A stretch of 64,000 nt of DNA from Candidatus Puniceispirillum sp. (GTDB lineage: Bacteria; Pseudomonadota; Alphaproteobacteria; Puniceispirillales; Puniceispirillaceae). The stretch is taken from contig JAOEUK010000004.1 in NCBI GenBank assembly GCA_028382965.1, positions 1 to 64,000 of the forward strand, written 5' to 3'. Positions 54,435-63,676 of the stretch are shown here, piece after piece (position 1 is the first letter of the stretch; every line of letters begins with the position of its first letter). The position numbers and the translations under genes are program-made. A model generated the notes under the pieces. It did no database searches. It was not told the origin of the DNA and saw only the letters and a list, made by a program, of their open reading frames with translations.

Positions 54435-55134
54435 AGGCGCGCCTTTTGGCAGTTGCCTTCAGCCATTGTGCAAAAAAATTAACTGCAAGTGAAATCCCTA
54501 AAAGGATAAAGCCAAGAGCCAAGGCTAACTCAAGCTCACCCTTTGATGTTTCAAGAGCAATCGCTGTTGTCATAACTCTTGTGAGGTGATCGATATTGCC
54601 GCCAACGATAATAACCGCACCCACCTCTGAAATGGCTCGTCCGAAGCCAGCAAGTACAACCGTCAATAGCGAGTAACGGGCGTCGACAATATAGGCGACC
54701 AAAGCGGTCCTTTTTGGTACAACTAAGCTACTGAAAAAATCTTTATAGTCTTCATTTAGGTCCTCTAAAACCTGGCAGGATAGCGCAATGATAATGGGGG
54801 TAATCAATATCATTTGTGCGATAATCATCGCTTCAGGTGTGTACAGAAGTCCAAGCCACCCAAATGGCCCAGATCTTGATAGATGCAAATATACTAACAA
54901 CCCAACAACCACAGGCGGCAAGCCCATCATTGCGTTAAATATGCCTACTAAAAGATTTCTCATTGGGAATTGGCGTATGGCTAAAATAGCGCCAATTGGA
55001 AGGCCTAAAAAGCAAGATAGCGCTAAAGACAAAAGACTTACATTGATGGATAGGTAGAGTATCTCCACCAAATCCTTGTCAGCGGTTGCCAGGAGATTAA
55101 AAGCAGCAAAAAATGATTCTGAATAGATTGTCAT
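54427..55134 (-). CDS. tupB: Tungstate ABC transporter permease TupB
   Basis: A 235-residue permease with about five helices. The TupB/WtpB-like motif GLPIGAILAIRQFPMRNLLVGIFNAMMGLPPVVVGLLVYL and the EAA loop FGRAISEVGAVIIVGGNI are evident. It is the first gene of the tup operon, with about 60 bases to the upstream dehydrogenase gene on the same strand. Its 3' end overlaps the ATPase start. Confidence 0.9.
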   Translation of the reverse strand: MTIYSESFFAAFNLLATADKDLVEILYLSINVSLLSLALSCFLGLPIGAILAIRQFPMRNLLVGIFNAMMGLPPVVVGLLVYLHLSRSGPFGWLGLLYTPEAMIIAQMILITPIIIALSCQVLEDLNEDYKDFFSSLVVPKRTALVAYIVDARYSLLTVVLAGFGRAISEVGAVIIVGGNIDHLTRVMTTAIALETSKGELELALALGFILLGISLAVNFFAQWLKATAKRRAYV

Positions 55135-55196
55135 TCGTTTATTTATTCCGTGTTTTTAAATCTTGGTGACCAATATATAACGCAGTTATGGCCGAG

Positions 55197-56093
55197 TTAT
55201 TCTGCCCTAAATTTTTTACCAAGAACTTTTTCATAAATTTTAATGATAGCGCTTTTGGGTTCGCGGCCTAAGCCTGCAGCAATTGCGTTTTGATAACTAC
55301 TGGTCATCGCATTTACCAGAGGTGTCATGGCCTTGTGCTCAACAGCAACTTTTTGGACGTTTAGAATATCTTTGTATGCGTCTTCCATTGCAAAATCATT
55401 ATCAAACTGGCGGGCCAGCATCTTAGGCAAAAAATGGTCACCAGCAAAACTACGAGAACTTGCCGTAGAGACGACCTTTGTTAGCGCATCAGACGAAAGT
55501 CCCCCCGCCACTGCCAGTGGCAAGACTTCACACAAAGCAACAATATTGATGTCGTAAATGATGTTGTTCACCGCTTTCATCATTTGGCCAGTTCCACTTT
55601 CACCACAATAGATGATAAACTCACCCATTGATTCGAGCATTGGCTTCGTTTGGTCAAATAATGTTTGGCTTCCTCCAAACATCATAGTCAATGTTCCGTC
55701 TAAAGCCCGGGAGGGTAGCCCAGAAATGGGGCAGTCAGCATAAGCAATGCCTCGTTCAGCTAATTTCTTGTGAATGGCTATGGCTTCAGTTCGTTCAATG
55801 GTTGATGTGTCTATGATTGAGAGGCTGGGAAGAGATGAATCAGCAATACCATTAGGGCCGAAAATAACGTCATTAACCTCTGTCGCCGACGGCAAACACA
55901 AAAAGATCAAATGGCAATTTTCTGCCATGCCAGCAATTGTGTTAGTGACAATAGTATTCTCGTTTTTCAGTTCATCAGATGCATTTGATGATGAGTCATA
56001 GGCATAAAACGGTTTGGCCAAGCGCCCGAGATTATTAGCCATGCCAAGTCCCATCTGCCCCAAGCCGATAAACCCAACACCACTATTGCTCAT
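55197..56093 (-). CDS. 3-hydroxyisobutyrate-dehydrogenase-family enzyme
   Basis: A 298-residue NAD(P)-dependent beta-hydroxyacid dehydrogenase. The dinucleotide motif GVGFIGLGQMGLGMANNL is at the N-terminus, the substrate-recognition motif YADCPISGLPSRALDGTLTMMFGG at about residues 118-141, and the catalytic lysine in GQMMKAVNNII. Relatives oxidise 3-hydroxyisobutyrate, tartronate semialdehyde, 6-phosphogluconate-like acids or reduce succinic and glyoxylic semialdehydes. An AGAGAGG site precedes the start. It may belong to the same catabolic set as the neighbouring tautomerase. Confidence 0.87.
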   Translation of the reverse strand: MSNSGVGFIGLGQMGLGMANNLGRLAKPFYAYDSSSNASDELKNENTIVTNTIAGMAENCHLIFLCLPSATEVNDVIFGPNGIADSSLPSLSIIDTSTIERTEAIAIHKKLAERGIAYADCPISGLPSRALDGTLTMMFGGSQTLFDQTKPMLESMGEFIIYCGESGTGQMMKAVNNIIYDINIVALCEVLPLAVAGGLSSDALTKVVSTASSRSFAGDHFLPKMLARQFDNDFAMEDAYKDILNVQKVAVEHKAMTPLVNAMTSSYQNAIAAGLGREPKSAIIKIYEKVLGKKFRAE

Positions 56094-56316
56094 TGCGTGC
56101 CTCTCTGCATTTTATGCAATTTAAATTTGTTACTATCATTAGCCGTCTAAATTCCCGAGTTTAGTTTATACACAAATCCGCAGTTGTATATACGAGGCTA
56201 GTTGTCAGTCAGGTTATTTTGCATTTACTATTGCGCAGAACAGCCGAGACATAAGGTTTCTGATGTTGGCGGTGCTCTGGAATAGTTTTTATCAATGCAA
56301 TGAAAGGTCTACAGCA

Positions 56317-57390
56317 ATGACACAACGTGCGATTCCATTTTTGTTTATGCGAGGAGGTACCTCGCGAGGACCCTATTTTAACGCAGCCGATTTGCCAGAT
56401 AATCAAGATGATATTGCCAAAACATTACTTCAGGTGATTGGTGCTGGTCATCCATTAAATGTTGATGGTATTGGCGGTGGTAATGCGGTTACAAATAAGG
56501 TTGCGATTTTATCGCGGTCTGACACTGATGGAGTTGATATTGATTATTTTTTCGCCCAAGTCTCGGTAACAGAGCAGCTGGTAGACTTTAAGCCTACGTG
56601 TGGCAATATTCTCTCTGGCGTTGGCCCTGCTGCTATTGAAATGGAGTTAATGGCAGCAACCGATCCAGTAACTGAGGTTCGTATTAAATTGGTGAATACT
56701 GGCGCGCTGGTTGTGGCAAGGCTTCAAACACCAGGAGGCTTCATTTGCTATGATGGAGACACTGCAATTGACGGCGTCCCAGGAACTGCGGCGCGGATTG
56801 ATTTGCAATTTATGGACGTTGTTGGGTCCGCAACAGGAAAATTATTACCGACAGGAAATTTACGAGATCGATTTGACGATGTTGAGGTCACATGTATGGA
56901 TGTGGCCATGCCCATTGTTATTGCGCGCGCTGATGCTTTTGGGTTGTCTGGATATGAGACTGTGCGACAGCTTGAAAACAACGTAGATTTTATGACAAGA
57001 ATAGAAGGGATACGATTGTCAGCTGGTGCTGCTATGGGCATGGGCGATGTTGCCAAGTCAGTAACGCCAAAGTTTGCCATCCTTGCCTCAGCAAAATCAG
57101 GAGGCACTATTGCCGCGCGTTATTTTATGCCGTGGCAGGCCCATCCAACAATGGCTGTAACTGGCGCGCAATGCCTTGCATCTTGTGCCGTATTACCTGG
57201 AAGTGTTTCTGATGGACTGCTTCTGCGGCCAACAAATAGTCCAGCAACAATAAACATTGAACATCCCTCAGGCGTAATTGATGTGATTGTTGATTACAGA
57301 GTTAATGGTAATGATTTTGATGTGCACTCAGCTGGACTTGTTCGTACCGCCCGTAAATTGGCTGCAGGCCATCTGTTTGTCCCTGCTTAG
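56317..57390 (+). CDS. PrpF/4-oxalomesaconate-tautomerase-family isomerase
   Basis: A 357-residue member of the PrpF family, whose fold is related to diaminopimelate epimerase. FLFMRGGTSRGPYF and GIGGGNAVTNKVAIL are the N-terminal landmarks, PTCGNILSGVGPAAIEM the catalytic half-site. Members include 4-oxalomesaconate tautomerase (GalD), aconitate isomerase and methylaconitate isomerase. The reaction is proton transfer on an unsaturated tricarboxylate. ATG 56317 (after AAAGG) is preferred to the longer frame at 56263. A nearby TctCBA uptake system could supply a tricarboxylate. Confidence 0.85.
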   Translation: MTQRAIPFLFMRGGTSRGPYFNAADLPDNQDDIAKTLLQVIGAGHPLNVDGIGGGNAVTNKVAILSRSDTDGVDIDYFFAQVSVTEQLVDFKPTCGNILSGVGPAAIEMELMAATDPVTEVRIKLVNTGALVVARLQTPGGFICYDGDTAIDGVPGTAARIDLQFMDVVGSATGKLLPTGNLRDRFDDVEVTCMDVAMPIVIARADAFGLSGYETVRQLENNVDFMTRIEGIRLSAGAAMGMGDVAKSVTPKFAILASAKSGGTIAARYFMPWQAHPTMAVTGAQCLASCAVLPGSVSDGLLLRPTNSPATINIEHPSGVIDVIVDYRVNGNDFDVHSAGLVRTARKLAAGHLFVPA

Positions 57391-57579
57391 CTAAGCGCTG
57401 AAAACTTAGCTGTTTTCCAACCGTCTTTTTTGTACCATTTTGAAAGCCTAAGATTGATAACGTTTAATATTAATAGTTAGTGATAACGGTTGCATAATAT
57501 CACTGCGCTGAGTCAATATATTTCTATTTTCAAGGTCCATTTAAGGAGAAGGGCTTTAAAGTTTAGTCCGAGTTAAAAC

Positions 57580-58383
57580 ATGCTATCAGTTGGAATTATT
57601 GGATTAGGAGCGATTGGGTCCGTTGTTTCTCAAGCCCTTGACCATGGCATTGTTGGAATGACCTTGACTGCGATTGCATCGGGGCGGCTTGATAAAGCCA
57701 AGGCACATATTGCTACATTATCAGTGCCAGTTAACCTGATGACAATTGATGAGGTAACTGAATGCTGTGACATCATTGTGGATTGTGCGCCAAAATCCGT
57801 TTTTCGAGATATTGCTGTTGCCGCGCTTGGTCGTGGTCGAACTTTGGTTACAGTTAGTGGTGCAGGTATTTTAGCTAATGAAGATGTTGAACAAATGGCT
57901 AAGGAAAATGGCGGACAGCTTATCCTAGCAACTGGTGCGTTGCTTGGCCTTGACGCTGTTCGGGCTGCGGCTGAAGGAACGATTAACTCTGTCCGTATGA
58001 TAACCCGCAAACCACCAAATGCATTGGCAGGTGCTCCACATATTATAAACAATGGGATTAGTCTTGATGGATTAAGTGAAGCAATACAGGTCTTTAAAGG
58101 TAGCGCTCGGGAAGGTGCCAAGGCATTTCCAGCAAATGTTAATGTGGCAGCAGCATTGGGCTTGGCCGGCATTGGGGCTGATAAAACTGAACTTGAGGTT
58201 TGGGCTGATCCTCACCTTAATAGAAACACGCATTCTATTGAGGTTGATTCTGATAGTGCCAAATTTAGTTTGCAAATTGAAAATGTGCAAACTGAGAGTA
58301 ACCCAGGGACAGGAAAGATTACCGCTTTAAGTGTTATCGCATGTTTGCGGGGTATAACGATGCCAATGAAAATTGGAAGCTAG
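57580..58383 (+). CDS. nadX: L-aspartate dehydrogenase-like enzyme
   Basis: A 267-residue protein of the DUF108/aspartate dehydrogenase family. The Rossmann motif is VGIIGLGAIGSVVSQAL (residues 4-20), then DIIVDCAPKSVFR and GRGRTLVTVSGAGILAN. HSIEVDSDSAKFSLQIEN lies near the catalytic C-terminal part, with the family His in PHLNRNTHSI. It oxidises L-aspartate to iminoaspartate (NAD+), which can feed NAD synthesis or spill as oxaloacetate and ammonia. No nadA or nadC is adjacent; an oxaloacetate decarboxylase lies 2.3 kb away, so a catabolic role is plausible. Confidence 0.82.
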   Translation: MLSVGIIGLGAIGSVVSQALDHGIVGMTLTAIASGRLDKAKAHIATLSVPVNLMTIDEVTECCDIIVDCAPKSVFRDIAVAALGRGRTLVTVSGAGILANEDVEQMAKENGGQLILATGALLGLDAVRAAAEGTINSVRMITRKPPNALAGAPHIINNGISLDGLSEAIQVFKGSAREGAKAFPANVNVAAALGLAGIGADKTELEVWADPHLNRNTHSIEVDSDSAKFSLQIENVQTESNPGTGKITALSVIACLRGITMPMKIGS

Positions 58384-58524
58384 AGTTGCTTTTCAAGCTA
58401 TGGATTAATAATGGAACCATTTAGTTTTTACCAAGGCTCTGTCGCTGAAGGATAGAGCCAAGCAAAACCCGCCAAACCCTAATATATTTTTTTTCAATCT
58501 CAGAACTAATTTAGAATAATCAAG

Positions 58525-58929
58525 TTAGCCTGGTGGGTCCACAAGCTCAGTCACAAAATCTGCAGGCGAAACAATTTCTAAAACTTCAAAGTCATTAGAA
58601 CACGCAATTTCACGATGCCTAATCATTGGGACTTGTAGGACTGTATCACCTTTCCGGATTGTGCGCTATCCTTGTCCCTCATGTTCAAATGTTGCCCATC
58701 CGTTTAACACATAAACGAGTTGAAACTGACAATCGTGAACATGCCAAGACTGGATTCCACCGGAGCCCTTCGTATGGTTGCGGCGGATCACATGAGCTAT
58801 AAAATCACCATTAGTTCCATTTTTAATGCCAAGGTCGCGGTAGTCAAAATTTTTTCTAAGGCCAGGTGTCCACTCAGCCTCATCTGCGACATTATGAACA
58901 AATTTCCAATCTCCATAATTGGTCATCAT
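58525..58929 (-). pseudogene. Small cupin protein interrupted by one in-frame stop
   Basis: From ATG 58929 (GAGGGA upstream) to TAA 58525 a single frame of 134 codons encodes a cupin barrel: SWHVHDCQFQLVYVLNGWATFEHEG, then TVLQVPMIRHREIACSNDFEVLEIVSP. It is broken only by a TAG at 58666-58668 right after the first cupin motif. All else is intact, so this is a recent nonsense mutation, a readthrough site or a sequencing error. The family of such single cupins often includes oxidase-like or binding proteins; no enzyme function is assigned. Confidence 0.7.
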
Positions 58930-58953
58930 GCTATAGTCCCTCGTTATTAGCAG

Positions 58954-59577
58954 TCACTCTAAACTATCATGACGTGGTGCTTGATCACGGTCAAACATGC
59001 TATAGTCGCGGTTAATTAAAAAGAGCTCCGCCTTATCAATGACGCTTTTATCTAAAGTTTTGGTAAGAAATACTGCCTTTGCCATATCATCGATTGTACT
59101 TAGGGTAATAATGTTATGTGGGTCTATTACGGTTGAAAAAACAGAAGGTATAAGTCCACAATCATCAAAAGTAGCTTTTGGAAGTGCGACGTTGCTGTGG
59201 ATGCTTAGCATCAATTTTCCATTTAAACTTTCTGCTTGTTTTCCTGAAGCTAATTCATCTATTGAACCAAGCCTTAATCTTTCACCAATTCTAATACGGT
59301 AATCTTGAAAATGCGTTTTGATACCAGCTGTCTGTGCTGAACGATGCGCTTTGTTTTGTCGCCATGCAACGATGGAGTCTTGGTGATCCCACAATTGGTG
59401 AGATAATAGGCTATTGTTATCCAATAACGCGTGATAACGCTGAAGCCATAGAAGTCCTTTTTGTTTGGATAGCTCAGACTTCAGCTTTTCAACATGTGTA
59501 AAATAGTTGTCCAGATGGCCAGGTTTTGCTGTCACTTCGAAAAACAGCCCAATAACTGAGCCATCTGTTTTATGCAT
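58954..59577 (-). CDS. ABM-domain protein (antibiotic-biosynthesis-monooxygenase fold)
   Basis: A 207-residue protein. The N-terminal 95 residues form a dimeric alpha-beta barrel of the ABM type (GLFFEVTAKPGHLDNYFTHV, then SHQLWDHQDSIVAWRQNKAHR). The C-terminal half is unlike the domain and may be a second, degenerate copy. ATG 59577 is chosen for its GGGGG ribosome binding site. Such proteins are small oxygenases or haem-degrading enzymes. It lies about 25 bases from the broken cupin gene and about 50 from allE. Confidence 0.72.
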   Translation of the reverse strand: MHKTDGSVIGLFFEVTAKPGHLDNYFTHVEKLKSELSKQKGLLWLQRYHALLDNNSLLSHQLWDHQDSIVAWRQNKAHRSAQTAGIKTHFQDYRIRIGERLRLGSIDELASGKQAESLNGKLMLSIHSNVALPKATFDDCGLIPSVFSTVIDPHNIITLSTIDDMAKAVFLTKTLDKSVIDKAELFLINRDYSMFDRDQAPRHDSLE

Positions 59578-59624
59578 TGTCGCCCCCAACTTTTTTATCA
59601 ATGATGGTTGCGCTCGCCTTAACG

Positions 59625-60446
59625 TTACAGATTAAGCGGCATGTGACGGTTCACATCTTTGTAAAGCAGGTAACGAAATGGCTCAGGCCCCCCAGCATAA
59701 CAGGCCTGGGGACAAAATGCACGGAGCCACATGTAGTCACCCGCCTCAACCTCAACCCAGTCCTGATTTAAATGATATACCGCCTTACCGTTTAGAACAA
59801 AAAGTCCATGCTCCATAACATGGGTTTCAGCGAATGGAATAGTGCCACCCGGTTGAAATGTAACAATATTGACGTGCATGTCATGACTTAAGTCTGTTGG
59901 ATCAACAAAGCGTGAGGTAACCCAGCGTTCTTCAGTATTTGGCATAGCAACAGGTTTGACATCTGCATCGCTTGTGACAAAAGCTTTTGGAAGGTCAATC
60001 CCATCAACAGCGCAGTACCGTTTCCTAATCCAATGAAAACTTGTGACTCCTTTACTGTGATTGATCAATTGCCAGTTGCTGCCTGCTGGAATATAGGCGT
60101 AGCTACCTATTGCTAAGGAATGTTTTCTCCCATTTAGAGTTAACAGCAATGCGCCGCTTGTCACAAAAATTACTGATTGTGCGCTTTTATCGTCATCCGG
60201 TTGGCTGCTTCCTCCTCCACCTTCAACTTCCATGAGATAATGCGAGAAGCTTTCCGAAAAGCCGGTCATTGGCCTAGCTAAAACCCAAAGCCGCGTTTTG
60301 TTCCAGAAAGGCAAGTAGCTTGTCACAATATCAGATAGAACGCCTTTTGGAATGACCGCATAACCGGTGGTGAAAACTGCACGATCTGACAATAATTGTG
60401 ATTGCGGTGGAAGTCCGCCCGATGGAGTCCAGTAAGGGGAATGCAT
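59625..60446 (-). CDS. allE: (S)-ureidoglycine aminohydrolase (bicupin)
   Basis: A 273-residue bicupin that converts (S)-ureidoglycine to (S)-ureidoglycolate and ammonia in the purine/allantoin degradation pathway. The N-terminal part is typical (PYWTPSGGLPPQSQLLSDRAVFTTGYAVIPKGVLSD). The C-terminal cupin carries the manganese ligands in the pattern PFAETHVMEHGLFVLNG, with a glutamine in FCPQACYAGGPE. No allantoinase, allantoate amidohydrolase or ureidoglycolate gene is adjacent, so the substrate may be another ureido or amino acid. Confidence 0.85.
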   Translation of the reverse strand: MHSPYWTPSGGLPPQSQLLSDRAVFTTGYAVIPKGVLSDIVTSYLPFWNKTRLWVLARPMTGFSESFSHYLMEVEGGGGSSQPDDDKSAQSVIFVTSGALLLTLNGRKHSLAIGSYAYIPAGSNWQLINHSKGVTSFHWIRKRYCAVDGIDLPKAFVTSDADVKPVAMPNTEERWVTSRFVDPTDLSHDMHVNIVTFQPGGTIPFAETHVMEHGLFVLNGKAVYHLNQDWVEVEAGDYMWLRAFCPQACYAGGPEPFRYLLYKDVNRHMPLNL

Positions 60447-60611
60447 ATTATCAACTCCTCACAATTGCCAGGATAGTTTGGTTTTCAATTTTATTGAACA
60501 GTCATTTTATACGCTTTAATTAGTGCAATCTTTTCAGGTATGTCAAATTTTCGTCAGTTACGGAGATTTTTAATTTCCTTAAAGAATAATGGAATGTTAG
60601 AGGCCTTAGTA

Positions 60612-61466
60612 TTAAAGGAAGCGTTTTGCGTCGTCGTCATAAACACTATTGCGAGTTAATTGCTGCAAAAGAGTGTTTTCAATCAAGGGTGGTGTGTCAG
60701 TATTTTTTGTGTTGCTTAGCACCTGCTGGATAGCGCTATATGTTGCGGCGAGCGCGGCTAAATACGGTTGATGCCCACGAAGACAAATACGAACGCCCAT
60801 TTTTGCTAGATTGTCTAAATCTGGTTCCATTGAACCAATACCGCCTAACATTATAGGTAATCTAGTTGTGTCACATAGCACATTAAGATCTTTACGTGAT
60901 TTCATACCAATTAGTGCAATGCCATCAACCCCAGTTTTTTCATATTCCTTGATTCGGGCAATGCAATCATCAATACCGTTTACAGTTGCGGCGCTGGTCC
61001 GAGCTAAAATCACCATATTGGGGTCGGAGCGTCCAGAAAGAGCAGCTTTTATTTTTCCGATACCTTCCTCAAGGCTTAACAGCTTGGTTTCTTTTGAACC
61101 AAAGGGTTGGGGTAGCTCTGTATCTTCTATAGTGACAGCGGCGAGGCCCGCATGATCTAGTTCACTCACGGTACGCTGAACATTCATAGCGTTACCATAG
61201 CCGTGATCAGCATCAGCAATAACTGCCAAATTTCCTGCTCTACAAATACGAAAAGCCATGTCAGAAAATTCAGTTGCAGTAATCAGCATCTTGTCTGGTG
61301 CACCTAGTATCGCCATAGCCGCCACAGACCCTGCTAGCATTCCAACTTTTCCGCCAAGATCTTCAACCATGCGGGCTGATAGTGGGTCAAACACTGAGGC
61401 AGGAGTAATGCAGATATTGCCTTCGATGATTTGTCGAAAACTTTCCCTGCGTTGTGTCCAGTTCAT
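60612..61466 (-). CDS. Oxaloacetate decarboxylase (isocitrate lyase/PEP mutase superfamily)
   Basis: A 284-residue (beta-alpha)8-barrel enzyme. It matches the PA4872-type oxaloacetate decarboxylase very well: TPASVFDPLSARMVEDLGGKVGMLAGSVAAM, IADADHGYGNAMNVQRTVSELDHAGLAAVTIEDTELP and VILARTSA, with metal ligands in DADHG and IEDTELP. It decarboxylates oxaloacetate to pyruvate without biotin. A separate start site is not fixed but ATG 61466 gives the usual N-terminus. Position near an aspartate dehydrogenase and allE suggests disposal of C4 carbon. Confidence 0.88.
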   Translation of the reverse strand: MNWTQRRESFRQIIEGNICITPASVFDPLSARMVEDLGGKVGMLAGSVAAMAILGAPDKMLITATEFSDMAFRICRAGNLAVIADADHGYGNAMNVQRTVSELDHAGLAAVTIEDTELPQPFGSKETKLLSLEEGIGKIKAALSGRSDPNMVILARTSAATVNGIDDCIARIKEYEKTGVDGIALIGMKSRKDLNVLCDTTRLPIMLGGIGSMEPDLDNLAKMGVRICLRGHQPYLAALAATYSAIQQVLSNTKNTDTPPLIENTLLQQLTRNSVYDDDAKRFL

Positions 61467-61502
61467 AATATTTTTCCTCTGACAATCGTTACTCGATGGT
61501 AG

Positions 61503-62369
61503 TTAGCTGAGTTTGTCTTGAGTTTTTTTATCAAAGTCATCGGCATCATGGCGTTCATGAAGTTGCATCTCAGGTGCGCCACTTAACCGATTAACTATTC
61601 TTCCTCGTTTAACGGCTGGACGGGCATCAATCCTTTCTGCCCATTCCATTACATTACTATAACATTGGACATCCAGAAACTCGGCAGCATTGTATAAACG
61701 GCCAAGCACTAATTGTCCGTACCACGCCCAAATTGCAATATCGGCTATGTTGTAATCAGCGCCACTTATATAATCTTGTTCAGAAAGTTGACGATTAAGC
61801 ACGTCGAGCTGACGTTTTGTTTCCATCGTAAAGCGGTCAATTGGGTAACAAATTTTTTCAGGTGCGTAAGTGTAAAAGTGTCCAAAGCCGCCACCTAGAT
61901 AGGGAGAACTTCCCATTTGCCAAAACAGCCATGATAGACATTCAGCTCGTTCTGCGGGTTTTTTTGGGAGAAGCTTCCCAAATTTTTCAGCCAGGTATAG
62001 TAAAATGTTGCCAGACTCAAAAACTCGAATTGGCGGTGATACAGAATGATCCATCAATGCTGGGATTTTTGAATTAGGGTTTGCGGTGACAAAACCGCTG
62101 CTAAATTGTTCGCCATCTCGAATTTTTACGAGCCATGCATCATATTCCGCTGCGGCGATGTTCATTTCAAGAAGTTCTTCAAACATTATCGTTACTTTGA
62201 CACCGTTAGGTGTTGCAAGGGAATAAAGTTGAAATGGATGCTTACCAATAGGCAGGGGCTTCTCATAGGTGGCGCCGGCAATCGGCCGATTAATATTGGC
62301 AAAGGCACCGCCATTTTTAGCTTCCCATATCCAAGTGGTTGGAGGAACGTAAATACTGTTATCTGTCAT
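61503..62369 (-). CDS. yghU: YghU-type glutathione transferase (disulfide reductase)
   Basis: A 288-residue Nu-class GST. The N-terminal arm YVPPTTWIWEAKNGGAFANINRPIAG and the glutathione-site segment PFQLYSLATPNGVKVTIMFEELLEM are diagnostic. ANPNSKIPAL and FESGNILLYLAEKFG are the thioredoxin-fold contacts. YghU-type enzymes reduce disulfides and peroxides with glutathione rather than conjugate. ATG 62369 is preferred to 62387; either lies inside the 3' end of the MFS gene (11 or 29 bases), so the two are coupled. Confidence 0.9.
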   Translation of the reverse strand: MTDNSIYVPPTTWIWEAKNGGAFANINRPIAGATYEKPLPIGKHPFQLYSLATPNGVKVTIMFEELLEMNIAAAEYDAWLVKIRDGEQFSSGFVTANPNSKIPALMDHSVSPPIRVFESGNILLYLAEKFGKLLPKKPAERAECLSWLFWQMGSSPYLGGGFGHFYTYAPEKICYPIDRFTMETKRQLDVLNRQLSEQDYISGADYNIADIAIWAWYGQLVLGRLYNAAEFLDVQCYSNVMEWAERIDARPAVKRGRIVNRLSGAPEMQLHERHDADDFDKKTQDKLS

Positions 62370-63591
62370 TAGTTGTTTCCGTTTCATTCAGTTCATCTGG
62401 CGGGCATAGATCAGCTAACCGGTCAAGTTGGCGTAATTTTGGAAATATATACCATCCTACAACTGCAACACTAAGCGCTGCTAGTCCTCCAATGAATACT
62501 GTCGTAACAGGGCCAAGCATAGCAGCAGCACTGCCAGCTCGAATGTCACCCATTTCGTTGGATGATGAAATAAAAATCGAGTTAACTGCGCTAACTCTTC
62601 CGCGAAGATGGTTGGGAGTAGCTAACTGGATGAGCGTCATGCGAATGTTCACACTTATCATATCTGCTGCACCATAAACAAACAAAGCCGCAAGGCTAAT
62701 CCAATAAACTGTTGAAAGTGAAAAGACCAGAATTGATGCTGCAAAAACAATAAGCGCCGAAAACAGGCAAAGCCCAGAACGCCGCATGGGCGGTAGAGCT
62801 GCAAGGCCAAGGCCAATGACAACGCCGCCAAGGGCAGGCATAGCCCTCAATATTCCTAAAGATTCTGGTCCAACATTAAGTATATCAGCAGCATAAACTG
62901 GAAGTAAGGTAACAACTGAACCCAAAAGAACAATAAAAAGATCAAGCCCAATGGCGCCAAGTACTATTGAGTTTGAACGCACATAGGCAACCCCACCAAG
63001 TAGCATTTTCAGGCTGCGTCCCGCTGGTTTTAGCTGCGTTAATTGGGGTAGAAACAAATAGGCTATAGTACTAATGCCCATGAGGCCTACTGCAACTAGA
63101 TAAGTGTAAACATCAATTACTGAAATTAAAACACCGGCCAAAACCGGACCCATCGTTCCAAAGATTTTGCCAACCGTGGCATTTAACGCAATGGCACGTG
63201 AAAGCATAGTGCTTGGCACAATGTTAGTGATAATTGCTTGTTGGGCGGGCGTGTAAAAGGCCTTAATTGTACCATGCAAAAACAAAAGTATAAAAATATA
63301 AGTTAAGTTGAGGTCATTTGCGAACATGGCCAATGTAATGCCACCAAGAACTACCATTTCACTGATTGTACATAGAATTAATAAAGTTTTTCGAGGTAGG
63401 CTGTCGGTTGCCCATCCAGTTAAAAAGAAAAACAGAAAAATCGGAATAACCTGCATTAGGCCAACAAGTGCTAGATCAAAAGGATCACCACTATTTTGAT
63501 ATAGGTGCCAGCCAATTGCAATTGACAGCATCGCAGTGACAAGACTCACCGCGGCCCTTGCAACAAGAAAAAATAGAAAGTCTCGTGACAT
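62359..63591 (-). CDS. MFS transporter, EntS-like exporter
   Basis: A 410-residue twelve-helix transporter. The GWATDSLPRKTLLILCTISEMV loop (residues about 58-79) is the MFS signature between helices 2 and 3, and LVARAAVSLVTAMLSIAIGWHLYQ is like the start of EntS-type exporters. VPSTMLSRAIALNATVGKIFGTMGPVLAG is motif C, typical of drug/proton antiporters and thus of export. The substrate is unknown. The downstream glutathione transferase overlaps its end, so the exporter may remove a glutathione-processed compound. Confidence 0.85.
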   Translation of the reverse strand: MSRDFLFFLVARAAVSLVTAMLSIAIGWHLYQNSGDPFDLALVGLMQVIPIFLFFFLTGWATDSLPRKTLLILCTISEMVVLGGITLAMFANDLNLTYIFILLFLHGTIKAFYTPAQQAIITNIVPSTMLSRAIALNATVGKIFGTMGPVLAGVLISVIDVYTYLVAVGLMGISTIAYLFLPQLTQLKPAGRSLKMLLGGVAYVRSNSIVLGAIGLDLFIVLLGSVVTLLPVYAADILNVGPESLGILRAMPALGGVVIGLGLAALPPMRRSGLCLFSALIVFAASILVFSLSTVYWISLAALFVYGAADMISVNIRMTLIQLATPNHLRGRVSAVNSIFISSSNEMGDIRAGSAAAMLGPVTTVFIGGLAALSVAVVGWYIFPKLRQLDRLADLCPPDELNETETTNDR

Positions 63592-63676
63592 TAAAAAAAC
63601 TTTTTATTTATTGCACAAGACAATAAAAAACTGATCTTTTTTTGCTGTGATAGTAGCGTTAAACGCCAAAAGGAGT

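Noticed and set aside
57630-58172. 180-codon minus-strand open frame
   Set aside because: It mirrors the aspartate dehydrogenase gene, whose Rossmann motif and family match are clear.
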